Counted from the stretch's first letter, positions 1 through 11,938 are shown. The stretch is DNA of 64,000 nucleotides from Allium sativum (GCA_030737875.1 CM060921.1:406140192-406204191); one strand, 5' to 3'. The notes: generated from the sequence alone by a model not told the origin. Translations and numbers: made by a program.

Positions 1-395
1 TGATCCGAGTTGTTTGTTTTGCATCATTGCTCGGGTCAGATCGAGTATTGCAGTGTTGAGATTTCACCTTTTGAAGCTGGAGACTATTGATGTTATCACC
101 GCTACCTGTTGATTCTGGCTATTTCTCCTTTGTATTAGAAATTCTTGTATTTAGACTTCTGCTGTATTAAATTTTGTAACTTTGATATTATGTATAAATT
201 TTGACTTTTATTTAGTAGCTTCATGAACTACTATTGTATAATTTTATTTATTCCACTGCGAGATATTCTATTTTTCTGTGCCTGTGATTCTGTGATTTAT
301 TCTATTTACCTCAGAAGCTAATAACATTCTGTCATTTCGAACAGTTCAAGTTGGTTTAATACTAGCTTGAAGTGGACGAAAGACGGTATGTTACA
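1..395 (+). mobile_element. 3' end of an LTR, cut by the window start
   Basis: The segment ends in TGTTACA, the usual 3' LTR end of the families in this window. It shares an identical 19-base block (28-46) with the LTR remnant at 50514-50532. It has the T-rich, polyadenylation-like composition of an R/U5 region. Neither the 5' part nor a primer site after base 395 is visible, so this may be a solo LTR or the 3' LTR of an element lying outside the window. The boundary at 395 is inferred only from the terminal motif. Confidence 0.4.
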
Positions 396-1623
396 AAAGG
401 CAATCCATCTCTGAAATAATCAAATGGCAAAAAATCGACATCAAAACCATGAATGGAATGTATTGAAAAATTGGATAAAAGAATTTATTGAAAAATGTAT
501 TTTTATGTTGACACATAATTTTATGTTGCCACATGATTTTCTTCATCTGACAAGAGGAGAAAAATATTTTGAAAAAGTGTATAGAAGAGCTTCAAGATTA
601 ACTATGATCCAAAAAACTTCCAAATGACCAGCCAGGTTTCAGTTGACATTAAATAGAACTGCAGGCCAAGTGTGTTTATTCTCTCTTTTTATTGCTCATT
701 TGAGGACTAAATATGAAATATCATTTGTCATTAGAGGATTTCTAAATTACATCCCCCATACTAAATTAACAGGGTAAGTACGATACAATCTATTTCATAA
801 CAGATGGACCTTACAATGTTAAATAAATCTATGTCTAAAGCAATGAATACATACTCTATGATGTGCATCCTATTATAATATACACGAAATGTGGAGAAAA
901 TTTGAATCAAAATAGCTTCTATAAGATAATATGTTATAGGTCTAGTATACAAAAACAAAAAGTAATCAATTATAAACTCATTGCACAAGTTTATAACTCA
1001 AATTTCCACTACTTTAGAATTCTATATTGGGTAGAAATATCAATAAGTATGGAGTAATCAATTTGCAACAACATCGTTATACTATTTAAAAGAATAGCTC
1101 AACGTAGAGAATGGAGAGATTTTAGAATAATGTATATAAATATACAAATAAACTATATATTTAACTGGATGATGTCTAAGGTTTTCTGCAACAATTTCCT
1201 TAAGAATTTTATTTCAAAATTCTCCCATGAGACAACATACGTATTAAGATACAAAAAATGTATTCTACACGAGATTGTAAAGTAGATAGAGAAGAGAGAA
1301 GGAAGATTCAGATTAGAGTGGAATAAGGAAAGCGATTAGGTTTCCTCTTTATTAATAGTTGATCTGCATCGCTTCGTACAATTGAGTCTGTACCCCTTTG
1401 TTCGCTGCTTGTTATAACAGGTCATATTAGACCTGTACCCGTACCCAGTTTGGTCGGACAGATGGCGGTGACACGCGCGCATATGTGGTGGTGAAGCATG
1501 ACTTCCCTCCTCACAACAAAGTAAACATTTGGGTGCCCCAAGTCCCCAACTTCCTCATGAGGAACTTACTTATATCCATTGATATAATTTTTGTTTTTTT
1601 GCGATGTGGGACTTAGTATATTT
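396..1623. other. AT-rich intergenic DNA, no recognisable gene
   Basis: Only short frames occur, for example 67 codons at 424-627 that resemble no family I know. A less AT-rich patch at about 1330-1560 precedes a GATGTGGGAC box near 1603, a motif common in plant promoter and MITE-like DNA. I see no splice-supported coding structure. Confidence 0.5.
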
Positions 1624-1645
1624 CATTTACACTAAAATAGGAATT
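1624..1645 (+). repeat. degenerate left terminal inverted repeat of the CACTA-like element
   Basis: It matches the reverse complement of 16726-16749 over ACACYAAAATAGGAAWTCC. The outermost CACT is degraded to CATT with one extra T. Confidence 0.4.
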
Positions 1646-1864
1646 CCAACATAATAAGAAAATCAACATTACATGGATAAAATGGAAAATCATACTAAAA
1701 AAAGTTACTGGATCCCACTTTTTGCTGACAACCGCAATAACTAAGAAAAGAAATAGGCTGAAGTTGACTAAAACTTCATTATCGTTTTTGCAGAATTTTA
1801 TTTTTCACATATAGTAGGACGCTTTCGACCTGTGATATCACCAAACAAAAAATTTGGTTGGACT

Positions 1865-2136
1865 GAGTAGTTCAGTTGCAAATGCAACCGAACTGGACAT
1901 AATGCCCAGTTAATGCAATTGAGCACTGCTCAGTTCAATTGCATTGTTCATTTTCAAATGCAACCGAACTGAGTAGTTCGGTTGCAAGTGCAATTGAACT
2001 AGGCAAAGTGCCCGGTTACTGCAACTGAGCACTACTCAGTTCATTTGCAAATGCGACTGAGTATACTAGTGCCTAGTTGCATTGCAACTGAACTGAGTAA
2101 TTCAGTTACAAATCACAATGCCCAGTTGTTGCAACT
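1865..2136. repeat. subterminal repeat cluster, CAGTTGCAAATGCAA type
   Basis: About a dozen copies, in both orientations, of a motif around TTCAGTTGCA / TGCAACCGAACTG, separated by GCCCAGTT and AGTACTCAGTT variants. Many adjacent copies form short palindromes. Clustering some 240 bp inside the putative terminus fits a transposase-binding subterminal region. Confidence 0.55.
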
Positions 2137-3489
2137 TAACATACTAAGTAACATATTTCTACCAAATTTATCAATTTAGTCATATGGAGAAACCATGATA
2201 AATTTTGTTACGAATATAAAATAAATGTCCTACAATTGAATTGGAGAAACTATGTGAACCCAAGAAATTTTAAATTTGTCAACAAAAGTGAGCTTACATG
2301 TACTGCTTACAAACAAACTTAATGATACAAACAAGAGGGTGCTTAAAGCACACATGCTTCTAAACCAACTTACTAATTCTTAGTGATAGTTGATAGAACT
2401 GGAATTTCCTGCATTAGTCAAAATTGAGCACATCGTATTTTTAGGTATATTTGTAATAAGATTGATTTGCATCGTGGATGTGACTTCGTTAATAGTGAAA
2501 TTTTCCTTTTTCGTTTTGTTCTTAAAATTGTTGTTTTATTGAGTCTGAGTTGACTAGTTATGTAATATCACTCAGTTTTTTCATATTGGTGTATTTCCAT
2601 TGAGGAAGTTCTTAAAATTTTAAAACAAGAAGTCTTTTAACTCAAAATTTTAGAACATGTAATCCTACTACTTAAAATAAGAGGTCTAATTTGATATTAT
2701 GCGTTCACATTGGGCTTGTTAGGCCCTCAAAACAACTATCAAAGTTTTGCTATTGCTTTCTAAAGATGGTGTTCTTATAAATAACTTTCAATCTATATTT
2801 GCAACGATTTGGAACTGAGTCTAATCATGCTTACATGTTAAAATTAATTAAATGAGTACAAGCATATTCCTAAGTACATACACGTGAGAGAAGATGGAAA
2901 AATATCTTAATTATTTCTTATTTCGATTTTAGAATTAAATTAGGACCATATCAAATATGTTCAAGTGGCTTATAGTTATTGAACTAAGCTTTAGTAATTA
3001 TAACTTTAATTCTTATTGGTTACAAATGCAGACCAGTTTTTTCTTTGTTATTTGTTTAAATGGCTTATTTACAATGCACATAGGATAAACACTGGTACAG
3101 TTCACTTGATTTTTCTTATGGAACTTCATATGAATGTAATAAGGTCACGTAACTCTAATTCATTGAATATCATAGCATACCAAGACTATCTCAATGAGTA
3201 TGTTTTGTTTAACTACAAAATTTGAATAACTCTAAGTGACAATGATTCCAGTTAGTGTTTTTTTCCTTAAGAAAATGCAAGCCTTATTATAGAACAAATC
3301 TAATATTTTGTTGTTCATCTCACATGCCCGTGTTTTGTGCGTATTTTTTGTTTTATAAGTTCTCTAGTTTATGTCAAGTAGATCATGAAAATTTCTAGAA
3401 AAGATGGTCATTGATGTTGCTTCATTATTCAGTTTATGCTAAAATGGTTTTTCAACATTAGGAGTCAAGTAAGTTCTATCATGGGTAAA
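2137..3489. other. AT-rich interior of the putative CACTA element, left part
   Basis: No protein family is recognisable. The longest frame is 69 codons (3016-3225). A GTAAGT near 3467-3474 could be a splice donor, but no matching exon can be demonstrated. Confidence 0.4.
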
Positions 3490-3494
3490 CCGGT
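3490..3494 (+). repeat. target-site duplication CCGGT, left
   Basis: The five bases directly before the 5' LTR equal those directly after the 3' LTR (15233-15237). This is the length expected for Ty3/gypsy integrase. Confidence 0.93.
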
Positions 3495-3727
3495 TGTAAC
3501 AACCCGTATTTTCAATAACCTGTAATAACATAAATCGAGGCAGAATTTAATTCTAAAATGGGAATCAAGGGAAACGGGCTATGCCATTGTGTTCGTCTCG
3601 GAAAAATACGCGAAATAGAGTCCGAGTTTTCGGAAATCGGAGTCCGTATGACCAAGATATGGCCTCGCGAAGTTTCACGAAAATTCCCAAATTAAAGTAT
3701 ACTTAATTAAGTGAAATGGGTTGTGTA

Positions 3728-3769
3728 GATATATATATATATATATATTGATATATATATATATATATA
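3728..3769. repeat. (TA)n microsatellite in the 5' LTR
   Basis: Two TA runs split by TTG. The first run is 20 bases here and 22 in the 3' LTR, the only difference I found between the LTRs. Confidence 0.9.
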
Positions 3770-4082
3770 ATTGAAAATTTAATAAATAAATATGCAAAAA
3801 TGCTCAAAACAGCGAATTGGGAGAGGGGAATAACCGAACCGGCCGATTTTTGAAGTCGACCCGAGCCCGCTGGGTCGACTAGGGGTTAATCCAGGGTGTT
3901 TGGCTGTCAACCCGTGGGCCGATTCGCTCAAGTGCAGATTTTGCATTTGAATGGTTCTCATGGTCCATCTTTAATCTAAAGGCCCTAGATGGTTCCTACA
4001 CTTGACTTCTTCCCCAAGACATGTTTTGATGGCTTGGATTGAATCTAGGGTTAATCCTATGGCCTAAAACACTTGCCTAATC

Positions 4083-4090
4083 TATAAATA
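4083..4090 (+). promoter_or_regulatory. TATA box of the 5' LTR promoter
   Basis: TATAAATA is followed by a C- and A-rich leader (ACCCTAACCTACCCTAATTC), as in plant Pol II promoters. Transcription would start near 4115-4125. The same box is at 12529-12536. A related LTR remnant has TATAAATAG near 50965. Confidence 0.6.
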
Positions 4091-4526
4091 AGACCCTAAC
4101 CTACCCTAATTCATTCATAATTAAACCTAGTGACTAAACTATGGCAAAATGCTAGCTCTCATGGCCTCCACTAATTTTATGAAGAGGGTTGCATACTAAT
4201 CACTCTCTAATCAACTTCTAATCCCTTCTTAGCATCTTAATCTTCTTCATTTGGTGTTCAAAGTTGCTAGTTGTGAGTTTCTATCACTTTGATGATCTTT
4301 TGGTAAACTAATTAGATGAGATGTGATGAGATTTATGGTTTTGTATGTGGGTTAATGAGCTTTGAATCATATGATATGATGTTAGCATTAATCTTATGTT
4401 TATGCATGTTGAGTATGTAAGCTTATGCAAGTTTAATATGATGTATGTTATGTTTGCATGATGCTAAATATGCAAGTTGTGGGCTATGTAATCATATGCA
4501 TGTTATGCAAGTTCATGGTAATATGC

Positions 4527-4825
4527 TATGCAAGTTACATGTTTGTTAATATGCAAGTTACATGTTTGTTAATATGCAAGTTACATGTATGTAAATATGC
4601 AAGTTACATGTTTGTTAATATGCAAGTTACATGTTTGTTAATATGCAAGTTACATGTATGTAAATATGCAAGTTACATGTTTGTTAATATGCAAGTTACA
4701 TGTTTGTTAATATGCAAGTTACATGTATGTAAATATGCAAGTTACATGTTTCTTTATATGCAAGTTACATGTTTGTTAATATGCGAGTTACATGTATGTA
4801 AATATGCAAGTTACATGTTTATTAA
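4527..4825 (+). repeat. 23-bp minisatellite with 69-bp higher-order period
   Basis: About 13 units of TATGCAAGTTACATGTTTGTTAA type. The variable end runs TTTGTTA, TTTGTTA, TATGTAA in a repeating triplet, giving a 69-bp superunit. Because 69 is divisible by 3, the array keeps one frame open and creates a 136-codon frame (4458-4868) that is a repeat artefact. Confidence 0.9.
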
Positions 4826-5149
4826 TATGCAAGTTCATGATGACACATTATGCAAGTCTATAAGCTAATATGCAAGTTTGTTATGCAAAATGAATATGTA
4901 AGTTATGTGACATATTATATGCAAGTTATGTGACATGTTATGCAAGTTCATATGCAAGTTATGTGTTTGTTAATATGCAAGATGGCACCTTTGAAACATG
5001 TTCATTCATATGCAAGTTGACACCTTTTATATGTGTTATATCATGAACGAAATTACGTGGGAACGATGGGGTAATTAAATGCATAAGTTAATAAGATTGT
5101 GTGAAATTTATATAATTATGCATAACACAAAATAAATAAACATAGTATG

Positions 5150-5257
5150 GGAATTTGCCTATTTGGTTAGGTGTACCTATACTATGTGTTGGGAATTTAC
5201 CTATTGAGTTAGGTCTACCCCATGGGAATTTACCTATTAAGTTAGGTCTACCCATGT
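5150..5257 (+). repeat. three tandem GGGAATTTACCTATT...TAGGT hairpin repeats
   Basis: Three degenerate copies, each with an inner pair ACCTA/TAGGT (CCTA/TAGG in copy 1). In copies 2 and 3 there is also an outer pair TGGG/CCCA, extended to ATGGG/CCCAT in copy 3. They lie directly upstream of the larger hairpin modules. Confidence 0.65.
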
Positions 5258-5330
5258 TAAGAAAACTTGATTAATTAGGGATAATTAATATAAAATTATG
5301 AGGGTGATTAATTAGGTGTAATTAATTGAC

Positions 5331-5553
5331 TAAGACACGAGGTTGGACTCAGTTGTAGCGTAAAACTGCCCGGACCCAACCGGCTTAACCAGTTGCTACA
5401 AATGTTAGCCCAATGTGAGAGGTCTTAGGCACAAACTAAATACGTAATTAATGTAAAGACACGAGGTTAGACTCTGTTATGACATAAGGCTGCCCGGACC
5501 CAACCGGCTTAACCAGCGGTCATAAAAGACAGTCTAATGTGAGAGGTCTTTAC
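5331..5553 (+). promoter_or_regulatory. tandem pair of nested-stem modules in the LTR
   Basis: Copy 1 (5331-5427) can pair TAAGAC with GTCTTA, TTGGACT (5343) with AGCCCAA (5407), and TTGTAGC (5353) with GCTACAA (5395). Copy 2 (5453-5553) pairs GTAAAGAC with GTCTTTAC, TTAGACT (5467) with AGTCTAA (5531), and TTATGAC (5477) with GTCATAA (5519). The stem sequences differ while pairing is kept, and unpaired ACGAGG, GAGAGGTC and the loop CTGCCCGGACCCAACCGG are constant. This pattern indicates selection on structure. The role is unknown: transcript folding, packaging or translation control are possible. Confidence 0.7.
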
Positions 5554-6788
5554 AAAGGTTACGTTCTTAATTAATTAATTAAGAAACACTTAACCACATT
5601 AGCATGTAGAGGGACATGAGGGGTTAAGTGGGTGCCTCGGGTGGCATGAGAAAATCTAGTGGTTGCCTTGGGTGGCAATAGAAAATACGATTAGAATACT
5701 TAACCAAAATAGAACATGTAATTAAAACATGATTAAAGGGTTAAGTGGGATATACTAGAAAAAGGGACAAGCTTAGGTGGGTAGCTTGTGGAGGCCCATT
5801 TCAACCAGTAACCCATACGTATCTTTGTGGGCTCGACCCATGTCGAGGACGGGACACGCATACTGGGCTTGACTGTAAGAGGCAAACGGGTTAGCGGTGG
5901 CAACGCAAGTCCAACGGGCTTCATATGCGTGAGTGGGCCCGGGCTGGTAGGTAAGCCGTTGTTGCATCGAGTAGATATAAGCCGTGCACCTTTAGTTTCA
6001 TCAGGTTGCCACATTGGGGAATGATACATCCCACGGTGGGGCCAGCACGGGTATCTACGTTAGGGAGCCGATCGAATGGGAAGTAGTGTGTACACCTAGT
6101 GGATTGTAGGGCCCCGTGGCGCCTACTTGGTCACCTAGGGGTACGCAGGTACTAATTAGTAAATTTTATAAGTCCTTGGGTGGGATCAACCTTTAAGTTA
6201 GGAACGACTGGTGTGGTGCAGTTTAGTAATTTACCTTAGGGAGGGTAGATGCGTCTTTATCCTTTATCTTCGTTTAGTTGACTGCTTAGGGTAGCCATTC
6301 ATCCCTATATGTTACCGTATATCAGTTTATGTCTTCTCTGGTTACTTTAACGATTGTATTGTTAAAGTTATAGGACTCGCTCAGACTTATGTCTGACCCT
6401 GTTGTTTTTATCTTTTTCCCAACCCTCAGGTCCTACGGTGGATCCTAGCAGTAGTGGAGCTTGATCGGATTGCTGTTCCAGTCTTTAGGAGCTTGGATAG
6501 ATGTAAAGCTCCAGTTATCCAGTTATCTTTTCTTTTGTTTGGCTATTGTATGAGAGTGGGATTATGTACTTCTTTATTTTGATGGATATTGTACTTGACC
6601 TTTATTGTGGTTTTATGATGTAACCAGACATGTTTTACTTCCGCTGTTATGAGATGATGTTTTAAAATTTCAAGTACTATTTATATCTGTCTTGTTGTAA
6701 TTTTTCTGTTCTATATTCACTAAAATACTCCACCGATGCTATGGCATTCCCTTAGTGAGTGATCATAGCGGGAGTGGGGTGTTACACG

Positions 6789-6800
6789 TGGTATCAGAGC
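6789..6800 (+). promoter_or_regulatory. primer-binding site, initiator tRNA-Met
   Basis: TGGTATCAGAGC, two bases after the 5' LTR, is complementary to the 3' end of plant initiator tRNA-Met and would prime minus-strand synthesis. Confidence 0.95.
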
Positions 6801-6987
6801 TTAAGGTTACCAGAACAGATAAAATTTTTGAGAAAAACTACTTTCTAAGAGTATTTTCGAAGAAAGGATTTTTAAAAGCATGTCTTCTAAGAGAAAAAGT
6901 TTTTGAAAAAGAAAAGCATAATCCCCAATAGCCATATCTTTATCTTTCGGAATCTCCTTTTTTGAATCTTTCCTCTTTCGTTTCAGC
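6801..6987 (+). other. leader between primer site and gag-pol
   Basis: An A- and T-rich untranslated leader of 187 bases. The first ATG, at 6880, opens only a short frame. The ATG at 6988 starts the long frame. Confidence 0.6.
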
Positions 6988-9900
6988 ATGGCTGAAGATC
7001 TTAACATCCCGGAGGGTTTAGTTATACCACTATGGTATAGGAGGTTGCAAGAGGCTAGGGCCGCGGCTGCGGGTCCGGCCAATGCTACTACACCAGAGAC
7101 AACCGCTCCTCCTCCTCAGCCTAGAGTGGATAATTTTGCTAAGGTTTGCAAGGAGTTCAAGGCTATAGGAGGAAAACCTTTTCTTGGTTCAGAGACTTTC
7201 GTAGAGGCTAGAGATTGGCTTAAGGAAGTGGAAGAGTTGCTAGATATCTTTGAAGTGGAAGAGGGAAAGAAAGTCAAGTTGGCGGCTTGGTTAATGAAGG
7301 GAGAGGCCTCATTCTGGTGGGAGGTCACTAATGGAGAACGCCCTGTTGACTCTTGGGCAGATTTTAAGCAAAGGTTTGGGGCTAAGTTTCTCTCAAGGGC
7401 GGAAGAGAATCTGTTTATGGAGAAGTTCTTGAATTTGAAGCAAGGGAATCTCACGGTGAAAGAATATGTCAACAAATTCAATCAATTAGCAAGGTTTGGC
7501 ATAGAGTTGGTGAATACACCGGAGAAGAAGGCTTTGAGGTTCGTTAGAGGCTTGAACGAACCATTGCAAGGAATAGCTATGACTCACATTCCTATGGGGG
7601 CCACTTTTGAGAAGCTTGTCTACATGGCACTTATGCATGAGGATGATAAGAATTCTAAGGCACCAGAGAAAAAGGGGGATCAGAAGAAACCGCAACAGCA
7701 ACAACAAGGCAAGGGCGGAAAAGGCAATGGTGACAAAAAGAAGACGAAGAAGAAGTGCTTCAATTGTGGAACACCAGGACACCTCAGTAAGGATTGTCGC
7801 AAAAAGAAGAAGACCGGTTGCTTTCATTGTGGTGAAGCAGGGCATCTTGTGAAAAACTGCCCAAAGAAGGGGCAGAAGACGGGGTCTACCTCAGGAGGCC
7901 AGGTGCAAGCTCTTATAGCACCACCTCAGTCAGGGGGGCAAGTTCAGGTTCTCTCAGTTCCACCGATTCAGCAGAGAGGTAGAACTATTTCCGTTGAAAG
8001 TCTGGTTTTTCTGTTTGATCATCCAGTTCGTACTTTGTTTGACTCTGGCGCATCGCATTCTTTTATCTCATCATCGTTAGTTGAGTCACTGCACTTAGAC
8101 ACCAGTCTAGTTGATGATCCCTTGGTTGTCTCAAACCCAATTGGGGGCTCCATATATCTGTCTATGATATGTTTGGGTTTGAAGATTTCTATACTTAGCG
8201 TTGAGTTTAGATGTGATGCTTTTGTATTGGGCTTCACGGGCTATGGGTTGATCTTGGGCATGGACTGGTTATCCAGTAATGGTGCCGTTCTTGATTGCGA
8301 AAGGAGAGTTGTCAGGCTCATGACCCGCTTGGGTAACACTCTCGAGATCTCTTGCAATCCCATGGAATCTGTTTTGCTAAGTTATCTTGAATCGCTCGAT
8401 GCTTCGGTCGAAAGTTTGTGTTCTGTCAGAGTAGTCCGGGAATATCCGGATGTGTTTGAAGAAGTAAAGGGTTTGCCTCCGAAGCGGGAGATAGATTTCC
8501 GAATTTATTTGGTGGATAATGCCAAACCAGTGTCTTTGCCAGTACGCCACATGGCTCCTCGTGAGAGAAGAGAACTTCATAAGCAAGTAGGGGAGTTGCT
8601 TGAGAAGGGGTTCATAAGGCGAAGTATATCGGAGTGGGGAGCTCCAGTAGTGTTTGCCACGAAGGCGGATGGGTCCCTCAGACTTTGTGTGGATTATAGG
8701 GAACTTAATAAGCTCACGAAGAAGAATAGACACCCATTACCGAGGATAGATGATCTCTTTGATCAGTTGGTTGGCGCGTCAGTATTTTCGCAGATGGACT
8801 TAGCTACAGGGTTTCATCAGTTAAGAGTGGCGGAGGACAGTATAGAGAAGACTGCTTTCCGGACTCCGGATGGTTTTTATGAGTGGCTAGTGATGCCATT
8901 TGGGTTGACAAACGCCCCCGCATACTTTGTTGATCTCATGAGTAGAGTGTTCAGAGAGTATCTGAATAAGTTTGTAGTAGTTTTTGTGGATGACATCTTG
9001 GTCTTTTCCAAGAATGAAGAAGAGCATGCCTTACATCTCAAGGAAGTGTTGGAGACTCTTCGAGCGCATAGTCTTAAAGCTAAATTCTCTAAATGCCATT
9101 TTTGGAGAAGAGAAGTGCGATTCTTAGGGCATGTGGTCTCTAAGGAAGGGATAGCTGTGGATCCCGCAAAGATAGTATCTATCCAGGGTTGGAAAGTTCC
9201 TAGAAATGCTACCGAGGTAAGAAGTTTCTTGGGGTTGGCAGGATATTATAGGAAGTTCATCAAAGACTTCGCGAAGATATCAGCCCCATTAACCCGCTTG
9301 ACGAAGAAGAATCTGGTTTTCTCATGGGATGTAGATTGTGATGATGCTTTCCGACGGTTAAAGAGAGCTTTGACCACCGCTCCAGTTTTAGTGCTTCCAG
9401 ATGGGAGTAAGCCGTTTGTTGTTTATACCGATGCTTGTGGAACAGGATTAGGCGCAGTCTTGATGCAGGAGGGAAGGGTAATAGCCTATGGAGGGAGACA
9501 ATTGAGAGTGCATGAGAAGAATTACCCTACCCATGATCTAGAGTTGGCCGCGATTGTTTTCGCACTTAAGTCTTGGCGCCATTATCTTCTTGGTGAGAGA
9601 TTCGAGTTGTTCACCGACCATAAATCATTGAAGTACTTATTCTCTCAGAAGGATTTAAACTTAAGACAGCAAAGGTGGATGGAGTTCTTAGCATCCTATG
9701 ATTTCGAGATAGCGTATACCCCTGGTAAGGGTAACGTGGTGGCAGACGCCTTAAGTAGAAAAAGGCTATCTTTGAGTCCATTGTTCGTGGAACGACGAAG
9801 CTTGGAGTTTCTTTCTTTGTTTGACTTCAGACCTTCTGTTGATTTTGTACCTGGTTTGTTGGCATCCCTGGAGGTTAGACCTACTCTTTTGAGACGGATT

Positions 9901-11424
9901 GGCGAGGCTCAGCGAGACGACCCACAGTTGGTTGTGTTGGTAGAGAAGCTTATAAGAGGGGAGTCGTCCAGCCATTTGGGTAGATACACCATAGATGATA
10001 AGGGATGGTTGCATAGAGACGGTAGACTTTGTGTACCGCAAGATGAGGGTTTGAAGAAGGCTATTTTGGATGATGCACATCGTTCAAGAATGACTATTCA
10101 TCCCGGTGGAGACAAAATGTACCAAGACATGAAGAGAGTTTTCTTCTGGGCCGGTATGAAGAAAGATGTGGCCGAGTATGTGGCTAGATGCTTAGTGTGC
10201 CAACAAGTTAAAGTGGAGCAAAGGAAACCCGGTGGGTTGCTACACCCATTGGAAGTTCCACAGTGGAAGTGGGATAGTGTCTCGATGGATTTCATCGACG
10301 GGTTACCGAGATCGAGGAAGGGCAATACGGGAATTTGGGTTGTGGTAGACAGACTTACAAAGAGTGCCCATTTTATACCCGTAAAGAGTAAGAGGACCGC
10401 TCCATGGCTTGCTTCAGTCTATGTTAGAGAGATTGTTAGATTGCATGGCGTACCATCCAGCATTGTGAGTGATCGAGATCCTATTTTCACTAGTGAGTTT
10501 TGGAGAAGTTTGCAAGAGGCGGTAGGGACTCAGTTGTGTTTGAGCACCGCATATCATCCTCAGACGGACGGTCAGACCGAGAGGGTGAACCGTATCTTAG
10601 AAGATCTTTTGAGGCTTTGTATCTTGGATTTTGGAGGTACATGGGAAGAACATCTTCCTTTGGTGGAGTTCGCATATAATAACAGCTTTCAGTCCAGTAT
10701 TGGTATGGCTCCTTTCGAAGCTCTTTATGGAAGGCCTTGTCGATCTCCTACATGTTGGTGGGAATCTACGGATAGGATCTTGCTTGGGCCGGATATGGTT
10801 AGAGAGACTTCAGAGAAGATTGATTTAATTCGAAAAAGGATGAAAGCAGCGCAAGATAGACAGAAATCTTATGCGGATCGGAGAAGGACGGATCTTGAGT
10901 TTGAGGTTGGGGACATGGTTTTTGTCAAAGTATCTCCATTGAGAAATGTTGTTCGCTTTGGGTCCGTAGGGAAGTTAGCACCGAGATTTGTTGGGCCGTT
11001 TCCTATTAAGGAAAGGATTGGACGGATGGCATATAGGGTGGAGTTGCCCGACAGACTTAGTGGTGTTCATGATGTATTCCATGTATCACATTTGAGGAAG
11101 TGCTTACATGAGACCGCGGAGGTGGTAGAGCCGAGCTTGCTTAGAGATGTAGAGGTAGAGCGTGATGCGACGATTCGACGAGCTCCTACTCGCATCCTTG
11201 GGTCAGAAACTAGGAAGTTGAGGAACAGAGAAGTTCAGCTAGTTAAAGTGCAATGGGGAGATGACGAAAGCAATGCTACTTGGGAGACGGAAGCAAAGAT
11301 GCGTTCTTTGTATCCATTTCTTTTTGAGAGTATGTCTTTTAACTTCTCCTTTATTGCTTGTCTAGTACTTATCTTATCTTTAGTATATCCTCTCGCTAAT
11401 ACCTATGACCTTTGGATAGGGTAA
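6988..11424 (+). CDS. gag-pol: intact gag-pol polyprotein, Tekay/Del type
   Basis: 1478 residues without stop or frameshift. Gag capsid region about 60-225; two CCHC knuckles at C257/C260/H265/C270 and C278/C281/H286/C291 in a basic stretch; protease with DSGA at D352 and ILGMDWL near 422; reverse transcriptase about 510-680 with FVDD at 666-669; RNase H with D815, E852, D877 and D920; integrase zinc site H1031/H1038/C1068/C1071 and catalytic D1101, D1162, E1198 (D-35-E spacing); GPF motif about 1336; chromodomain about 1397-1446 ending in ATWE...LYPFLF. All catalytic residues are present, so it may be active. The chromodomain would steer integration to heterochromatin. Gag and Pol are in one frame, so a Gag:Pol ratio must come from processing. 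A 30-residue hydrophobic tail follows the chromodomain. The start is the first ATG of the frame and gives a normal Gag N-terminus. Confidence 0.97.
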   Translation: MAEDLNIPEGLVIPLWYRRLQEARAAAAGPANATTPETTAPPPQPRVDNFAKVCKEFKAIGGKPFLGSETFVEARDWLKEVEELLDIFEVEEGKKVKLAAWLMKGEASFWWEVTNGERPVDSWADFKQRFGAKFLSRAEENLFMEKFLNLKQGNLTVKEYVNKFNQLARFGIELVNTPEKKALRFVRGLNEPLQGIAMTHIPMGATFEKLVYMALMHEDDKNSKAPEKKGDQKKPQQQQQGKGGKGNGDKKKTKKKCFNCGTPGHLSKDCRKKKKTGCFHCGEAGHLVKNCPKKGQKTGSTSGGQVQALIAPPQSGGQVQVLSVPPIQQRGRTISVESLVFLFDHPVRTLFDSGASHSFISSSLVESLHLDTSLVDDPLVVSNPIGGSIYLSMICLGLKISILSVEFRCDAFVLGFTGYGLILGMDWLSSNGAVLDCERRVVRLMTRLGNTLEISCNPMESVLLSYLESLDASVESLCSVRVVREYPDVFEEVKGLPPKREIDFRIYLVDNAKPVSLPVRHMAPRERRELHKQVGELLEKGFIRRSISEWGAPVVFATKADGSLRLCVDYRELNKLTKKNRHPLPRIDDLFDQLVGASVFSQMDLATGFHQLRVAEDSIEKTAFRTPDGFYEWLVMPFGLTNAPAYFVDLMSRVFREYLNKFVVVFVDDILVFSKNEEEHALHLKEVLETLRAHSLKAKFSKCHFWRREVRFLGHVVSKEGIAVDPAKIVSIQGWKVPRNATEVRSFLGLAGYYRKFIKDFAKISAPLTRLTKKNLVFSWDVDCDDAFRRLKRALTTAPVLVLPDGSKPFVVYTDACGTGLGAVLMQEGRVIAYGGRQLRVHEKNYPTHDLELAAIVFALKSWRHYLLGERFELFTDHKSLKYLFSQKDLNLRQQRWMEFLASYDFEIAYTPGKGNVVADALSRKRLSLSPLFVERRSLEFLSLFDFRPSVDFVPGLLASLEVRPTLLRRIGEAQRDDPQLVVLVEKLIRGESSSHLGRYTIDDKGWLHRDGRLCVPQDEGLKKAILDDAHRSRMTIHPGGDKMYQDMKRVFFWAGMKKDVAEYVARCLVCQQVKVEQRKPGGLLHPLEVPQWKWDSVSMDFIDGLPRSRKGNTGIWVVVDRLTKSAHFIPVKSKRTAPWLASVYVREIVRLHGVPSSIVSDRDPIFTSEFWRSLQEAVGTQLCLSTAYHPQTDGQTERVNRILEDLLRLCILDFGGTWEEHLPLVEFAYNNSFQSSIGMAPFEALYGRPCRSPTCWWESTDRILLGPDMVRETSEKIDLIRKRMKAAQDRQKSYADRRRTDLEFEVGDMVFVKVSPLRNVVRFGSVGKLAPRFVGPFPIKERIGRMAYRVELPDRLSGVHDVFHVSHLRKCLHETAEVVEPSLLRDVEVERDATIRRAPTRILGSETRKLRNREVQLVKVQWGDDESNATWETEAKMRSLYPFLFESMSFNFSFIACLVLILSLVYPLANTYDLWIG

Positions 11425-11925
11425 AACCTATGGTTGAGACATGTGTTTGAAACATGTTATGGTTGATGGATGCATATGGATGCAATTGTTTGCTAGTGGT
11501 TGCTCGTGGATGCATATACACACACATTAGGCACTAGATCGGCTCAGTCACTTCATGTTGCATATTGCATAAATGGATGTGGTAGTTAGATTGATGGATG
11601 TATCATGGCTGTGTTATCATATGGATGATGCATTTTTGTGTATGGTTGTGCACGCATGTAGAAATTTGTATGTGTCAATAGGGTTTCGCATACATATTGG
11701 ATGCATGGCACTATCATGGTTTGCATTAAGGAGGTTTACTGTATCAGTAACCGCCTGATTTTCGCATTAGGTAAGTACATATACACACACTTTTGCATAT
11801 ATCCATCCAGCATTTAGAATCTTGTAAGGACAATGATTGCTCGTGGATGATGCTTTGAGTAGATGGATGATTGGATGGTAGGATACGTTCTTCCTAACTT
11901 GAAGATTTCGGGGACGAAATCCTTT
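11425..11925 (+). other. untranslated spacer between gag-pol and polypurine tract
   Basis: It is rich in TGGATGCAT- and GGTTGCTCGTGGATG-like repeats and holds only short frames (61 codons at 11573-11758). It ends with the CGGGGACGAAAT motif (11910-11920) that is also found before the polypurine tracts of the long-LTR family. Confidence 0.7.
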
Positions 11926-11938
11926 AAGGAGGGGAGAA
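11926..11938 (+). promoter_or_regulatory. polypurine tract
   Basis: AAGGAGGGGAGAA directly abuts the 3' LTR and would prime plus-strand synthesis. Confidence 0.92.

Larger units (their letters stand above)
3495..6786 (+). repeat. 5' LTR of the Tekay-type element (3292 bp)
   Basis: It starts TGTAACAACCCG and ends GTGTTACA, and reappears at 11939-15232. In order it holds a TA microsatellite (3728-3769), a TATA box (4083), a 23-bp minisatellite (4527-4825), three short hairpin repeats (5150-5257), two large covarying hairpin modules (5331-5553), a less AT-rich middle part (about 5760-6250) and a T-rich 3' part. Frames of 60-136 codons in it are repeat- or composition-driven. Confidence 0.97.

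Noticed and set aside
4458..4868. 136-codon frame in the LTR as a gene
   Set aside because: It is entirely the 23-bp minisatellite read through. It recurs only because the LTR is duplicated.
4458..4868. CRISPR-like array of regularly spaced repeats
   Set aside because: Units are directly adjacent without unique spacers, and the sequence is plant LTR DNA.
5733..6029. 98-, 64- and 65-codon overlapping frames in the less AT-rich part of the LTR
   Set aside because: Frames are open on both strands in the same DNA and show no family resemblance. Composition effect.
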